64,000 bases of DNA from an uncultured Elusimicrobium sp. (GTDB taxonomy: Bacteria > Elusimicrobiota > Elusimicrobia > Elusimicrobiales > Elusimicrobiaceae). This document shows positions 53,169-60,585 of this stretch, piece after piece (position 1 is the first letter of the stretch; every line of letters starts with the position of its first letter). The stretch spans positions 1-64,000 of the forward strand of contig CALAFB010000048.1 in the NCBI GenBank assembly GCA_937891135.1, read 5' to 3'. The notes below the pieces were generated by a model. The model was not told the origin of the DNA. It ran no database searches and was given only the letters and a program-made list of their open reading frames with translations. A program made the position numbers and the translations under genes.

Positions 53169-53268
53169 GAAAGGCAAAAACCGCGAGCCCGGCCTGCAGG
53201 AAAATTCCGTTAAAATTTTCCTACAGGCAATGTTTGTTGGGGATATTTTTTCTTCAGGAGGAGATAGG

Positions 53269-54117
53269 TTACCGTTTTACCGGATTCCACCCCATAGAGG
53301 AAATTATATTGCAGGCTGCTTGTCCGGTTGCATTTCCATATTCGCAATTTTTGTTAACTGTTCCGTCTGATTTTTTCTGCCAAAATAAATCATAATTGCT
53401 ATTGTGGCGGATGGCTATTCCAGAACATTGCCATTTATCACAAGAGGCCATATAATAAAAATCTTTTCCTTCGCAATAGTAATCGTCTCCCGTATCACAA
53501 TCTAAATTGTTTAGTGTGATATCCAAACAATCGTGGCAGTTGGTTCCATCTCCTAAAAACTCTGTTGTAGCAGAAGGATAGCCGTTTTCCAATATATAAC
53601 GGTCTATCGCTTGCATCACAGTATCGGTTAGAATGAGTGCTTCTGTTAACCGCGCTTTTTCCACGGCTTTTTGGTATTGCGGCAACGCCACCGCTGCCAA
53701 TATACCAATGATGAGAACTACGACTAAAAGTTCTAGGAGCGTAAACCCACGGACCACACGCTCCGTCACCCCGCAGGTCTGTAATGCGGGGTATAGCGTG
53801 TGGGCCGCCCCTATATCCCGCATTAAAACATTGCGGGATGACGAGGGGCGGGACATAAAACCGGAGCGAAGCGGAGCCCTGAAAAAGTCTTTGTTCAGGG
53901 CCTCATCCTTATTCAATAAAGATGTCATCTCCGAGTTGGCGGCCCGCAGGGTTCGGGGATCTTCCTTCTGCCCATTCGTTTGCTTGAATAACTGCCTAGA
54001 CCCTTTCTTCCAAAAACGGATGAGGGAGATTCCCAACAAAGACTTTTGGGAATGACAATTTTTATTTTGATTTATTTGTTGCGTAAAACCCCGCCGGGTG
54101 GTTGGTGTGATTGGCAT
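53269..54117 (-). CDS. Type IV prepilin-like protein with expanded leader (pilin 8)
   Basis: 282-aa class II prepilin, processing site [19 protein letters not shown] after residue 124. The leader begins [13 protein letters not shown], again a decayed copy of the processing motif, then ~110 residues read from palindromic-repeat DNA. The mature part is Cys-rich ([43 protein letters not shown]), enough for four or five disulfides, more than any other pilin here. I use ATG 54117, just after AGGAAAAGGA; an in-frame start at 54168 lies in the RNA leader. Confidence 0.87.
   Translation of the reverse strand: MPITPTTRRGFTQQINQNKNCHSQKSLLGISLIRFWKKGSRQLFKQTNGQKEDPRTLRAANSEMTSLLNKDEALNKDFFRAPLRSGFMSRPSSSRNVLMRDIGAAHTLYPALQTCGVTERVVRGFTLLELLVVVLIIGILAAVALPQYQKAVEKARLTEALILTDTVMQAIDRYILENGYPSATTEFLGDGTNCHDCLDITLNNLDCDTGDDYYCEGKDFYYMASCDKWQCSGIAIRHNSNYDLFWQKKSDGTVNKNCEYGNATGQAACNIISSMGWNPVKR
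53755..54065 (-). repeat. Palindromic-repeat cluster in the leader of pilin 8
   Basis: At least four palindromic modules of the GTCAT...ATGAC class: CGTCATCCCGCAATGTTTTA with ATGCGGGAT (around 53815-53843), a CCCCGCATTACAGACCTGCG module (53768-53790), CCTGAACAAAGACTTTTTCAGGG (stem CCTGAA/TTCAGG, 53877-53900) and TTCCCAAAAG/CTTTTGGGAA-type arms (54028-54052). The frame stays open through all of them. Confidence 0.65.
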
Positions 54118-54375
54118 AATTTTCCTTTTCCTAATATAAGTCGGCCCGGGCAAAACAAAACGGCTCATCCTGCCTGAGCACCAACCAAGCCCTCAAACAA
54201 AACAGCCGCGGCCTACCGTCAAAACGATAAACACTCGGCACAAAACAGCGGGTTTCGAAGGTCCTCCATTTTGTGCCTATAACAGCCGTTTTTGGCTTGG
54301 TTGGTGGCTTTTAGTTTTCTAAAAACCGCATTACACCCGAAGTGTAATTTCCAAAAACTTTGTCAAATTGTAGTG
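54118..54375 (-). promoter_or_regulatory. Structured pilin leader RNA, copy 8
   Basis: Hairpin AATTACACTTCGGGTGTAAT, hairpin TTTTTAGAAAACTAAAA, long-range 12-bp helix ACCAACCAAGCC/GGCTTGGTTGGT (54294-54305 with 54180-54191), inner stem GGCACAAAA/TTTTGTGCC (54269-54277 with 54237-54245) followed by GAGTG, GCGGCTGTTTTG and GAGCCGTTTTG. The promoter-proximal sequence is less like the other copies. Confidence 0.78.
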
Positions 54376-54442
54376 TGTTTAATGTTTATCTCCTTCTCAT
54401 AAAGATAATTTATTATATCACATTCTAATTAATTTTTTAGTG

Positions 54443-54471
54443 TTGACGGGGGCTCCCAAAATTTTTAGGAT
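54443..54471 (+). promoter_or_regulatory. Promoter of the nitroreductase gene
   Basis: TTGACG (54443-54448), 17-bp spacer, TAGGAT (54466-54471), followed by a short leader with AAGGAGG. Confidence 0.65.
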
Positions 54472-54497
54472 ACTAACACATGCGTAAGGAGGAAACT

Positions 54498-55103
54498 ATG
54501 AAACAAGAAACCCTGGACTTACTCAAACAACGCCGCACGCGGTATGATTTAACCAATAAAAGTACACTGCCCAAAGAAGAAATTGTCAAACTGGTGCAGG
54601 AATGTGTGCAGCATACCCCCAGTGCTTTTAACAGCCAAAGTACACGCGTGGTGTTATTGTGCGGTTCGGCTCATCAAAAATTTTGGGATATTACCAAACA
54701 CGAACTGCAGCAAATCGTTCCGGCGGAACATTTTGCACCGACGGCAGAAAAACTGGCCGCTTTTGCGGGCGCATATGGCACGGTGCTGTTTTTGGAGGAT
54801 TGGAGCGTAGTAGAAAGTTTGCAAAACCAGTTCCCTACCTATAAGGCGCATTTCCCTACGTGGGCCTATCAAGCCAATGCCATGACGGAACTGGCCGTGT
54901 GGACCGCCCTGGCCGAAAACGGCATGGGGGCTAGTTTACAGCATTATAATCCGCTGGTAGATTTAGAGGTGCACCGGCAGTTTCACATTCCGCTGGATTG
55001 GAAGTTAGTGGCGCAAATGCCGTTTGGCGTTCCTGTACAAAAAGAACCGCCGGCCAAAACTTATCAACCGATTGAAGAACGCGTGAAAGTAGCGTGCCAT
55101 TAA
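54498..55103 (+). CDS. Nitroreductase-family FMN oxidoreductase
   Basis: 201-aa protein of the HBN1/YfkO-like nitroreductase group. It has QRRTRYDLTNKSTLPKEEI, the Ser/Asn-rich HTPSAFNSQSTRVVLL FMN-phosphate site, and AENGMGASLQHYNPLV near the flavin. Such enzymes reduce nitro or quinone compounds with NAD(P)H. I start at 54498 because AAGGAGG lies 5 bases upstream; the ATG at 54480 precedes that site. A structured 3'-UTR motif and a terminator follow. Confidence 0.88.
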   Translation: MKQETLDLLKQRRTRYDLTNKSTLPKEEIVKLVQECVQHTPSAFNSQSTRVVLLCGSAHQKFWDITKHELQQIVPAEHFAPTAEKLAAFAGAYGTVLFLEDWSVVESLQNQFPTYKAHFPTWAYQANAMTELAVWTALAENGMGASLQHYNPLVDLEVHRQFHIPLDWKLVAQMPFGVPVQKEPPAKTYQPIEERVKVACH

Positions 55104-55105
55104 TC

Positions 55106-55179
55106 GCGGGTTACCCGCTCAAACAAAAACATCGCTGCGCCTTTCGAGTCCTAACGCAACACCCAGTAGTGGGTGTTGC
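55106..55179 (+). ncRNA. Two-hairpin 3'-UTR motif, copy 2 (nitroreductase transcript)
   Basis: Hairpin GCGGG-TTA-CCCGC (55106-55118), the same 27-nt linker as copy 1 (55119-55145), then hairpin GCAACACCCA-GTAG-TGGGTGTTGC (55156-55179), and after 11 bases an intrinsic terminator. Stem 1 has C-G changed to G-C and stem 2 has A-T changed to C-G relative to copy 1. Confidence 0.7.
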
Positions 55180-55185
55180 TGTCCG

Positions 55186-55239
55186 AAGACACCAAATTAA
55201 AAAACCCCCAGGTGGGGGTTTTTAATTTGGTTTCCGGAC
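55186..55239. terminator. Bidirectional terminator at the left edge of the integrated element
   Basis: ACCAAATTAAAAAACCCCC (55191-55209) pairs with GGGGGTTTTTAATTTGGT (55214-55231), extended by GTCCG/CGGAC. It lies between the nitroreductase and the convergent integrase. The left attachment site of the element is expected in this interval. Confidence 0.85.
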
Positions 55240-56276
55240 TAAGAATTATTCTCAGACGGGGTGCTGACAATTTTGCTGACATCCGGTTGCGGTAATAGCT
55301 CCATTGTATTAATCAGGTTATGTTGTGACAAATGGGCGTATTTTTCGGTCATTTTGATGGAAGAATGGCCCATCAACTTTGAAACATAGTACAAATCAGC
55401 CCCGTTTTGTACCAATTGGCTCGCAAAAGTATGACGTAATTTGTGATAAAAACAATGGAACGGAAGCTCTTTTGTATGGCAAGAGTAGTAAGAAGAGATG
55501 TAATCTTTGCTATTTCTATTCCCCTTCGGTAACACTACCACGTACTCGCTATTTGATTTGGATTTTGCCTCCAACAGCGCTTTTTTAAGGGCCATGGTCA
55601 TTGGGATATGTCGAAATTCATCAGTTTTATTTGCCGGTACATAGATCCGGTTGAAATCAAATTCCACATGTTCCCACTTGATAAAGGCCGCCTCTGCGCG
55701 GCGTAACCCGGCCTGATATGCTAATAGCGTGATAACAATGCCTGTGATATCCTTAAACGATTTAAGGATGGTTTCCATCTCTTGTGTCGTGTGAAATTCT
55801 ACACGATGTTTCTTTTCATGGAGTTTTATCATAGAACTCCAATCCTGTGGTGCCAAAAGATGCCAATATTCCGCTTGTTTTGCGGCTGTGCGTAAAGCAC
55901 GTATCGAACGATTGATTCCGGAGACACCATCGCCTTTGCTTTTAAGACAGATTAGCAAGTCATCAAGTAGTGTTGGGGAAAAGTCATCCAATCTTTTAAT
56001 TGACTTAAAATTTTCCAATTTGCGCCAAGCTGTTTCAAATATCTTGCATGTCTGTTTGCTTCTTGTTGCTTTGATATATGCCCTGTATCTGACTAAAAAC
56101 TCTTCGCATGTCACATATTCGCTGTTTTTTGCCTTCTTTTTGTCTAATATTTGGGCGGCTTTTATTGTTGCCACAGCACCGCTTGTTGTCCCCAGCGAGC
56201 GCCGGACTCGTCTGCCGGCAGGATCGGTGTATGAGATGTATTTAATTTTAGTTCTTGGATCTGTGTAAATAAACAT
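55239..56276 (-). CDS. Tyrosine recombinase (phage integrase family), integrase 1
   Basis: 345-aa integrase. An N-terminal Arm-type beta domain (YTDPRTKIKYISYTDPAGRR) is followed by a SAM-like core-binding domain (residues ~70-160). The catalytic domain has LRRAEAAF (Arg), HKLRHTFASQL (His-x-x-Arg), LMGHSSIKMTEKY (His and nucleophile Tyr). GGAGG 6 bases upstream fixes the ATG at 56276; an earlier in-frame ATG at 56324 lies before that site. It reads outward toward the chromosome, as expected at an attachment-site end. Confidence 0.93.
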   Translation of the reverse strand: MFIYTDPRTKIKYISYTDPAGRRVRRSLGTTSGAVATIKAAQILDKKKAKNSEYVTCEEFLVRYRAYIKATRSKQTCKIFETAWRKLENFKSIKRLDDFSPTLLDDLLICLKSKGDGVSGINRSIRALRTAAKQAEYWHLLAPQDWSSMIKLHEKKHRVEFHTTQEMETILKSFKDITGIVITLLAYQAGLRRAEAAFIKWEHVEFDFNRIYVPANKTDEFRHIPMTMALKKALLEAKSKSNSEYVVVLPKGNRNSKDYISSYYSCHTKELPFHCFYHKLRHTFASQLVQNGADLYYVSKLMGHSSIKMTEKYAHLSQHNLINTMELLPQPDVSKIVSTPSENNS

Positions 56277-56349
56277 ATTTCCTCCGTAAATTTGTGCCCA
56301 ATGTGTCTTGTTTTTTGGGCACATTTCGGAGGTTTTCGTCTCATGAAAA

Positions 56350-56380
56350 AACCCCTTAAGGGAATATCCTTAAGGGGGTT
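56350..56380. terminator. Stem-loop upstream of integrase 1
   Basis: AACCCCTTAAGG/CCTTAAGGGGGTT stem with a GAATAT loop, flanked by an A-run on the left. On the minus strand a TTTTTTCATGAG tract follows, so it could end leftward transcription before integrase 1 or act in its 5' leader. Confidence 0.55.
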
Positions 56381-56537
56381 AAAACTTATATTGTGTCTTA
56401 ACTAAAAAACTTACTACAATAAAACAATAGGTACAGATATTTTGCTTTGGTCGGCGATATCCATACCTTTTTCTTCGTGCGTGGGATTATTATGTCCTCA
56501 CGCCCAAATCTGTTTATGCCGACCTGATTATAAGTAT

Positions 56538-56559
56538 TTCTTTTAACATTGTAAAAGAA
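56538..56559. promoter_or_regulatory. Putative repressor operator
   Basis: TTCTTTTA-ACATTG-TAAAAGAA: perfect 8-bp arms with a 6-bp spacer, in the gap between integrase 1 and the Xre gene, overlapping the expected divergent promoters. Likely bound by the adjacent Xre protein (inference). Confidence 0.5.
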
Positions 56560-56598
56560 TTTCTTATATTTGTCAACAATTATTTTGCGAGGTGAATT

Positions 56599-56955
56599 AT
56601 GGCAATTCAAAAAATCGGGTCACGTATCAAACAGGCCCTTGAAGAAAAACATATAAGTCAAGGAGATGTAGCAAAGAAACTAAAAAAAACGCGCCAACAG
56701 ATTACAAACTGGGTTACGGACAGGAACAATCCTCCATTGGATATGTTATGCGAATTAATAAAAATGACGGGTAAGGATGCAAATTGGTTTTTAAAGTGTC
56801 CACCGATGAACAGTGGAAATCAACAGTTTGTAGGAGATAATAGCAGTAATATTAATCAAACATATTATGGAGGGAGCGATATGGAAGCAGTTAAGCAGGA
56901 TGTGGCTCTATTAAAACAAGCAGTTTTAGATTTACAACGGAGGTTAAAAAAATGA
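56599..56955 (+). CDS. Xre-family phage-type repressor with coiled-coil tail
   Basis: 118 aa. N-terminal Cro/CI helix-turn-helix (IKQALEEKHISQGDVAKKLK, TRQQITNWVTDRNNPPLDML), an Asn/Gly-rich linker (NQQFVGDNSSNINQTYYGGS) and a C-terminal coiled coil (VKQDVALLKQAVLDLQRRLK) for oligomerisation. There is no LexA-type peptidase domain. GAGG 6 bases upstream supports the ATG. Probably keeps the element silent. ATGA overlap with the following lipoprotein gene. Confidence 0.88.
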   Translation: MAIQKIGSRIKQALEEKHISQGDVAKKLKKTRQQITNWVTDRNNPPLDMLCELIKMTGKDANWFLKCPPMNSGNQQFVGDNSSNINQTYYGGSDMEAVKQDVALLKQAVLDLQRRLKK

Positions 56956-57272
56956 TGAAAAAACTAATTCTCTTCATCCCATTCTTTGTTTGTGGGTGCT
57001 CGATGGGGATTAATCAAAGCGCAATTATTATCAACGATAAGCCGTACTTGGTAGAAAGGCCAACCTATACCGTGTTTGGGTTGGCCCAATGGAGCGGAGA
57101 TATACGCTATACGGAGTTGTCGCAACTTGATAAACAAAACGAAAATCAGGCACTGATGAAATGCAATGAAAAATTGGGGGCAAATTCCACGAGTTATAAG
57201 ATGTACCAATGTATTACCGATGAACTTCGCGCAACAAAACAAATAGAAATTTCTAGTAAGGAGATGAGATAG
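56952..57272 (+). CDS. Small lipoprotein A, twin of the next gene
   Basis: 106 aa: signal MMKKLILFIPFFVCGC with lipobox VCGC, then GINQSAIIINDKPYLVERPT and YTVFGLAQW. It is about 40-45% identical by eye to the next gene product in that region (GINHSV, YLIESKTYNVFGFSQW). Coupled to the repressor gene by ATGA overlap. Lipoproteins in this position of temperate phages often alter the lysogen's surface or block superinfection; here that is inference only. Confidence 0.75.
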   Translation: MMKKLILFIPFFVCGCSMGINQSAIIINDKPYLVERPTYTVFGLAQWSGDIRYTELSQLDKQNENQALMKCNEKLGANSTSYKMYQCITDELRATKQIEISSKEMR

Positions 57273-57602
57273 ATGACAAAAAAACTATTGTTTATAGCCA
57301 TTCCATTTTTATTAGGTGGTTGTGCGGCCGGAATTAATCATAGTGTGGCCACAATTGAAGGGAAAGAATACTTAATAGAGTCAAAAACTTATAATGTATT
57401 CGGTTTTTCTCAGTGGAGCAAAAATTCATATATCGTCTTAAACGAAACGGAGTTGCAAAATAATATCACGGATTCAAGAGCGCGGGCGGAGTTGGCAAGA
57501 ATCGTCATCCGTTGTAATTCAAACCCAAATATAAGACAATCAAACAAATCAAAACAAGATACATACAATTGCGTCCTTAAACAATTAAATTTAGGGAAGT
57601 AA
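57273..57602 (+). CDS. Small lipoprotein B, paralogue of lipoprotein A
   Basis: 109 aa: signal MTKKLLFIAIPFLLGGC (lipobox LGGC), GINHSVATIEGKEYLIES, YNVFGFSQW, and a C-terminal half with two Cys (IRCNSN, YNCVLKQL) also seen in lipoprotein A (LMKCNEK, MYQCITDEL). It directly follows lipoprotein A with no gap (GGAG upstream) and is closed by a terminator. A tandem duplication inside the immunity operon. Confidence 0.75.
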   Translation: MTKKLLFIAIPFLLGGCAAGINHSVATIEGKEYLIESKTYNVFGFSQWSKNSYIVLNETELQNNITDSRARAELARIVIRCNSNPNIRQSNKSKQDTYNCVLKQLNLGK

Positions 57603-57621
57603 TTATCTGCTTTTCATGACA

Positions 57622-57659
57622 AACCCGACACAATATAGCGTGCCGGGTTTTTCTTTTTT
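57622..57659 (+). terminator. Intrinsic terminator before integrase 2
   Basis: AACCCGACAC (57622-57631) pairs with GTGCCGGGTT (57640-57649), then TTTTCTTTTTT. The ribosome site of integrase 2 (AGGAGG) begins immediately after the T-run, so read-through or anti-termination would control integrase 2. Confidence 0.8.
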
Positions 57660-57669
57660 AGGAGGTTTT

Positions 57670-58707
57670 ATGTATTTAAGAGGGAAAATTTGGTATTCGG
57701 ACTATTACGACGAGAACGGTCGCCGTTATCGTCTATCTTTACATACAGAGAGCGAAAGCATTGCGCGAATGCGAGAAGCACGGCTTACCAATTACATTCG
57801 CATTCACAGAGTAGAACGCAAAGAAATACTGTTATGGGCAGATTTTAAGCGTTGGTACATGCGATATATTAAGACGAATATGTCAGTCGGAACACAATAT
57901 ATACATAAATTGGCTATTCGTCGACTAGAGGAATACAAGGCACCCTATTTTTTACGAGAAATTACGCCGGAACTGTTTCTTGCGTTGATAGCATTTTTAC
58001 AACGAAATGGGAAAGCGGGGCCCGCCGGAAGAAATAGAGTTCTTACGGCGCTGAAGTCAATGATGAATACTGCCGAGGATTTTGGGAAAATTGGAATTTC
58101 TCAACGGTGGAAATTAGTCAAGAAGGATCCAAGCGAATCGGATGGCCGTATAGAATGGCACACGGTCGAAGAGTTAAAGGCATTGCGCGGTATTTTGGAA
58201 GGCGATTTACTAACTGCATTTTATTTGGGTTGGGAAGAGGGGTTGCGCCGAGGGGAAATAGCATATCTGCAAAAAACGGACTATGATCCCATTAATCACA
58301 CTATATCGATTCAAAAAAGGAGCAATTGGAAACCAAAAACAAAAAAATCGGCACGCATTGTTCCGTTGCGTCCGGAATCGGAAAAGGCAATACAGGCAAG
58401 TATAAGAAATGCGCCGGCGGATAGTCCATTTGTTATTAATATCGATGGAAAACGTGAAACAGCCGGGTATTTAAGTGTGGATTACATTAAAAAGGCGCAA
58501 CAGGAATTGCCACATATTCATTGCTTTTTACACAAATTAAGACATACTTTTGGGAGTTTGCTTGTGCAGGCGGGTCAACCAATAAAAGTTGTTAGCGATT
58601 TAATGGGACACAGTAACATTTTACAGACGGAAAAATATGTTCATATTCCGCAAAAACAATTTGTAGCGGCGCTCGAATCATTACCGAGTATCGCACATTC
58701 AAAATAG
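57670..58707 (+). CDS. Tyrosine recombinase (phage integrase family), integrase 2
   Basis: 345-aa integrase, the same length as integrase 1 but in the opposite orientation. N-terminal Arm domain (MYLRGKIWYSDYYDENGRRY), core-binding domain, and catalytic motifs LRRGEIAYL (Arg), HCFLHKLRHTFGSLL (His-x-x-Arg), LMGHSNILQTEKY (His, Tyr). The core motif HCF-x-HKLRHTF is shared with integrase 1, so the two are related. AGGAGG 5 bases upstream fixes the start at 57670. No excisionase is fused. Confidence 0.92.
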   Translation: MYLRGKIWYSDYYDENGRRYRLSLHTESESIARMREARLTNYIRIHRVERKEILLWADFKRWYMRYIKTNMSVGTQYIHKLAIRRLEEYKAPYFLREITPELFLALIAFLQRNGKAGPAGRNRVLTALKSMMNTAEDFGKIGISQRWKLVKKDPSESDGRIEWHTVEELKALRGILEGDLLTAFYLGWEEGLRRGEIAYLQKTDYDPINHTISIQKRSNWKPKTKKSARIVPLRPESEKAIQASIRNAPADSPFVINIDGKRETAGYLSVDYIKKAQQELPHIHCFLHKLRHTFGSLLVQAGQPIKVVSDLMGHSNILQTEKYVHIPQKQFVAALESLPSIAHSK

Positions 58708-58977
58708 ACACAGCGGCAGGTTTTCTCTTGTGACAATTATTCCCTTAAGGAGAATGATTGTCAAAGAACAAATCCTGCCGGCAACAGGATGAGTTAGTTC
58801 CAAAACACGATGAAAATTTCTTAGGGGCACCGTGCCCTTGGGATTAGCACAAAAACCGAGTTGTTGATAATGAGCCAGACCGGGCACTATCTAGCCGCCA
58901 ACTAGATAGGAGTAATTATCAATACCTCGGTTTTATTGTACCAAATTTGGCAACAATAAACGCGACAAAGGAACTTT
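58708..58977 (+). other. Structured 270-bp non-coding region after integrase 2
   Basis: Contains GACAATTATTC/GAGAATGATTGTC (58730-58762), CCTGCCGGCAACAGG, GGGGCACCGTGCCC, then a nested structure: AAAACCGAG/CTCGGTTTT (58852-58860 with 58926-58934), TTGATAAT/ATTATCAA (58864-58871 with 58915-58922) and CTATCTAG/CTAGATAG (58887-58894 with 58902-58909). A palindrome TTTATTGT/ACAATAAA with CCAAATTTGG at its centre (58932-58960) sits before the next gene. Candidate attachment site, operator cluster or regulatory RNA. Confidence 0.6.
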
Positions 58978-59187
58978 ATGAACAACAAAAGCGAGCAAAC
59001 AAAGAAAGAATGTCCGACAACCACCGTAGAGCGTGTTGCCGAGATTTTGCACATTTCCACAAGAAGGGTGTGCGAATTAGCAAAAGCCGGAGCAATTCCA
59101 GGCGAACGCATCCCCGGCACGCGCCGGTGGGTATTTGCCAAAACTGTTGTGGCACAGTATGCGGGTATAGAGGTGGATGAAGTATGA
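58978..59187 (+). CDS. Helix-turn-helix / excisionase-like DNA-binding protein
   Basis: 69 aa of the MerR-like HTH_17 (excisionase) type: TTVERVAEILHISTRRVCEL, AKAGAIPGERIPGTRRWVF. This fold is typical of Xis and small phage control proteins. AAAGGA precedes the ATG. It starts the rightward early operon; the palindromic region before it may be its target. Overlaps the next small gene by ATGA. Confidence 0.85.
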   Translation: MNNKSEQTKKECPTTTVERVAEILHISTRRVCELAKAGAIPGERIPGTRRWVFAKTVVAQYAGIEVDEV

Positions 59188-59330
59188 AAACATTTGCGAA
59201 AGAATTTTGGCACACCCTTACCACACCGGAAGAGTGGAGCGTTGGAAGCATTATTGCCGTAGGCATTGCCTATGCTATTACATTTGGCTTGTTAATGGGC
59301 GAGGCATTTGATGCCTGTTGGATTGGATAG
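59184..59330 (+). CDS. Small single-helix membrane protein
   Basis: 48 aa, start coupled to the excisionase stop by ATGA. An N-terminal amphipathic part (MKTFAKEFWHTLTTPEEW) is followed by one hydrophobic helix (IIAVGIAYAITFGLLMGEAF). Short phage membrane proteins of this kind include holin-like and inhibitor peptides, but no family is recognised. Confidence 0.6.
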   Translation: MKTFAKEFWHTLTTPEEWSVGSIIAVGIAYAITFGLLMGEAFDACWIG

Positions 59331-59415
59331 ATTTCCCGGCGAAATGCACCGGGCGGTGGCGCAGGGCTTTCATTCCTGTCTCCTATAAAAACGCCACCGA
59401 CAGATTTGGAGTGTT

Positions 59416-59652
59416 ATGGGATACAAAGTTAAACAAGTAAGGGCTTCTTTGGAGAGTGTAGCGCACATAGTTGGCAGTTTGCAATTTGGCCTAACGCTAC
59501 TCAAAGACGAGATGGATATCGGAGAGGGAATGATTTTGCAAATGCAAAAGGCCCTGAATGCTGATTTTAAGCGGCTCCGAAAAGGCGAAATTCCAATAGT
59601 TGCGTTTAACCACGCACAAACCCGGAAAGGTGTTGAACATGGCAAAAAGTAA
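59416..59652 (+). CDS. Phage protein of unknown function
   Basis: 78 aa, mostly helical and basic (VKQVRASLESVAHIVGSLQF, KRLRKGEIPIVAF). A ribosome site is weak (GGAG 7 bases upstream: TTTGGAGTGTT). The stop overlaps the start of the next gene. No recognised domain. Confidence 0.6.
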   Translation: MGYKVKQVRASLESVAHIVGSLQFGLTLLKDEMDIGEGMILQMQKALNADFKRLRKGEIPIVAFNHAQTRKGVEHGKK

Positions 59653-59842
59653 AAAAGAAATGGTGCTAACCCAATTAGCGGTTTTGGAACAAAAACTTAC
59701 CGAACAAATGAATTTTGAACGGTATGAGTTTATGGAGCGTCCGGAAATTGCCCCCTTTGCTAAAGGCCGGCAGACCGCCTATCAAACTGCGGCCCTTATG
59801 GTGCGCGAAACGAGAAAGGAAATACAAGAGGGGTGGAAATAA
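59639..59842 (+). CDS. Phage protein of unknown function
   Basis: 67 aa, helical and charged (MAKSKKEMVLTQLAVLEQKL, RETRKEIQEGWK). Starts inside the previous gene with AAAGG 8 bases upstream; its TAA overlaps the next ATG. The overlapped packing is typical of phage early operons. No recognised domain. Confidence 0.6.
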   Translation: MAKSKKEMVLTQLAVLEQKLTEQMNFERYEFMERPEIAPFAKGRQTAYQTAALMVRETRKEIQEGWK

Positions 59843-60087
59843 TGATTATTTGCGCGACAGTACAAACGAACAATCAGGTCGTAGAGATTGAGGCAGATGT
59901 AACATTCCGGCGTGGATATTTCATTAGTTGCCCGCGTAATGAGGCCGAATATTTAGATCCCGGTGCTCCGGATGAGTTGGATGTCAATGAATTATGGGTT
60001 GTGCGGGGACAGAAGCGCCGCAAGATAAAATCACAGGATTATATCGAAGAAATTTTGTTGGAAAAATGTCGGGCGCAGGACTTTTAG
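59842..60087 (+). CDS. Phage protein of unknown function
   Basis: 81 aa, acidic (MIICATVQTNNQVVEIEADV, PGAPDELDVNELWVVRGQK). The ATG at 59842 overlaps the preceding TAA (TAATG) with GAGGGG upstream; an ATG 9 bases earlier is possible. No recognised domain. Confidence 0.6.
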   Translation: MIICATVQTNNQVVEIEADVTFRRGYFISCPRNEAEYLDPGAPDELDVNELWVVRGQKRRKIKSQDYIEEILLEKCRAQDF

Positions 60088-60161
60088 TGTTGCGCTCCAT
60101 AGCCGGCCCGGCGGCTGATGAGGGGAACCGGGACTTTTGAAGTCAACTAAGGAGAGATAAA

Positions 60162-60584
60162 ATGGCTAACGAAAACCAAATAACGCCTGAAATGATGGCC
60201 CAAGTGTTAAAACAAACAATGGGGCAAGTTAACACCATGATGCCACAAACATCAGTTCCTGCTACGGTGCAACCTGGGCAGAGCATGATGCCGGCTCCAA
60301 TGCCGGCGCAAACACCGCAAGTGGGCAATATGCTTAATCCAACCGGATGGAGCGTGCCTATTGAGACGGATATGAACGGAATGACCGTAACGGTATATGT
60401 TCAATTCCCGGCTCATACATTCCCGCAATATCAGCAAATTATAGCGATGCTACTATCGATGGGATACCAAGTGCGCGGGTTCCAAAAGAACGCCGGCGGT
60501 TGGGGCGGAAATGGCGGAAATTACCAAAATCGCGGCGGTTGGGGCAGTTATGGCCGTGGCGGTGGTTATGGGAGGAAATGGTAA
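60162..60584 (+). CDS. Phage protein with Met/Pro-rich N-terminus and Gly/Arg-rich tail
   Basis: 140 aa. Residues 1-60 are rich in Met, Pro and Gln; a short beta-rich core follows (TVTVYVQFPAHTFPQYQQII); the tail is GGWGGNGGNYQNRGGWGSYG then RGGGYGRKW, an RGG-like stretch that could bind single-stranded nucleic acid. It precedes replication and recombination genes, so an ssDNA-binding role is possible, but an OB fold is not evident. GGAG 9 bases upstream. Confidence 0.6.
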   Translation: MANENQITPEMMAQVLKQTMGQVNTMMPQTSVPATVQPGQSMMPAPMPAQTPQVGNMLNPTGWSVPIETDMNGMTVTVYVQFPAHTFPQYQQIIAMLLSMGYQVRGFQKNAGGWGGNGGNYQNRGGWGSYGRGGGYGRKW

Positions 60585-60585
60585 T

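Noticed and set aside
60511..60585. N-terminal extension of the exonuclease into the preceding gene
   Set aside because: The extension overlaps the Gly-rich gene out of frame; the ATG at 60586 has a strong ribosome site.
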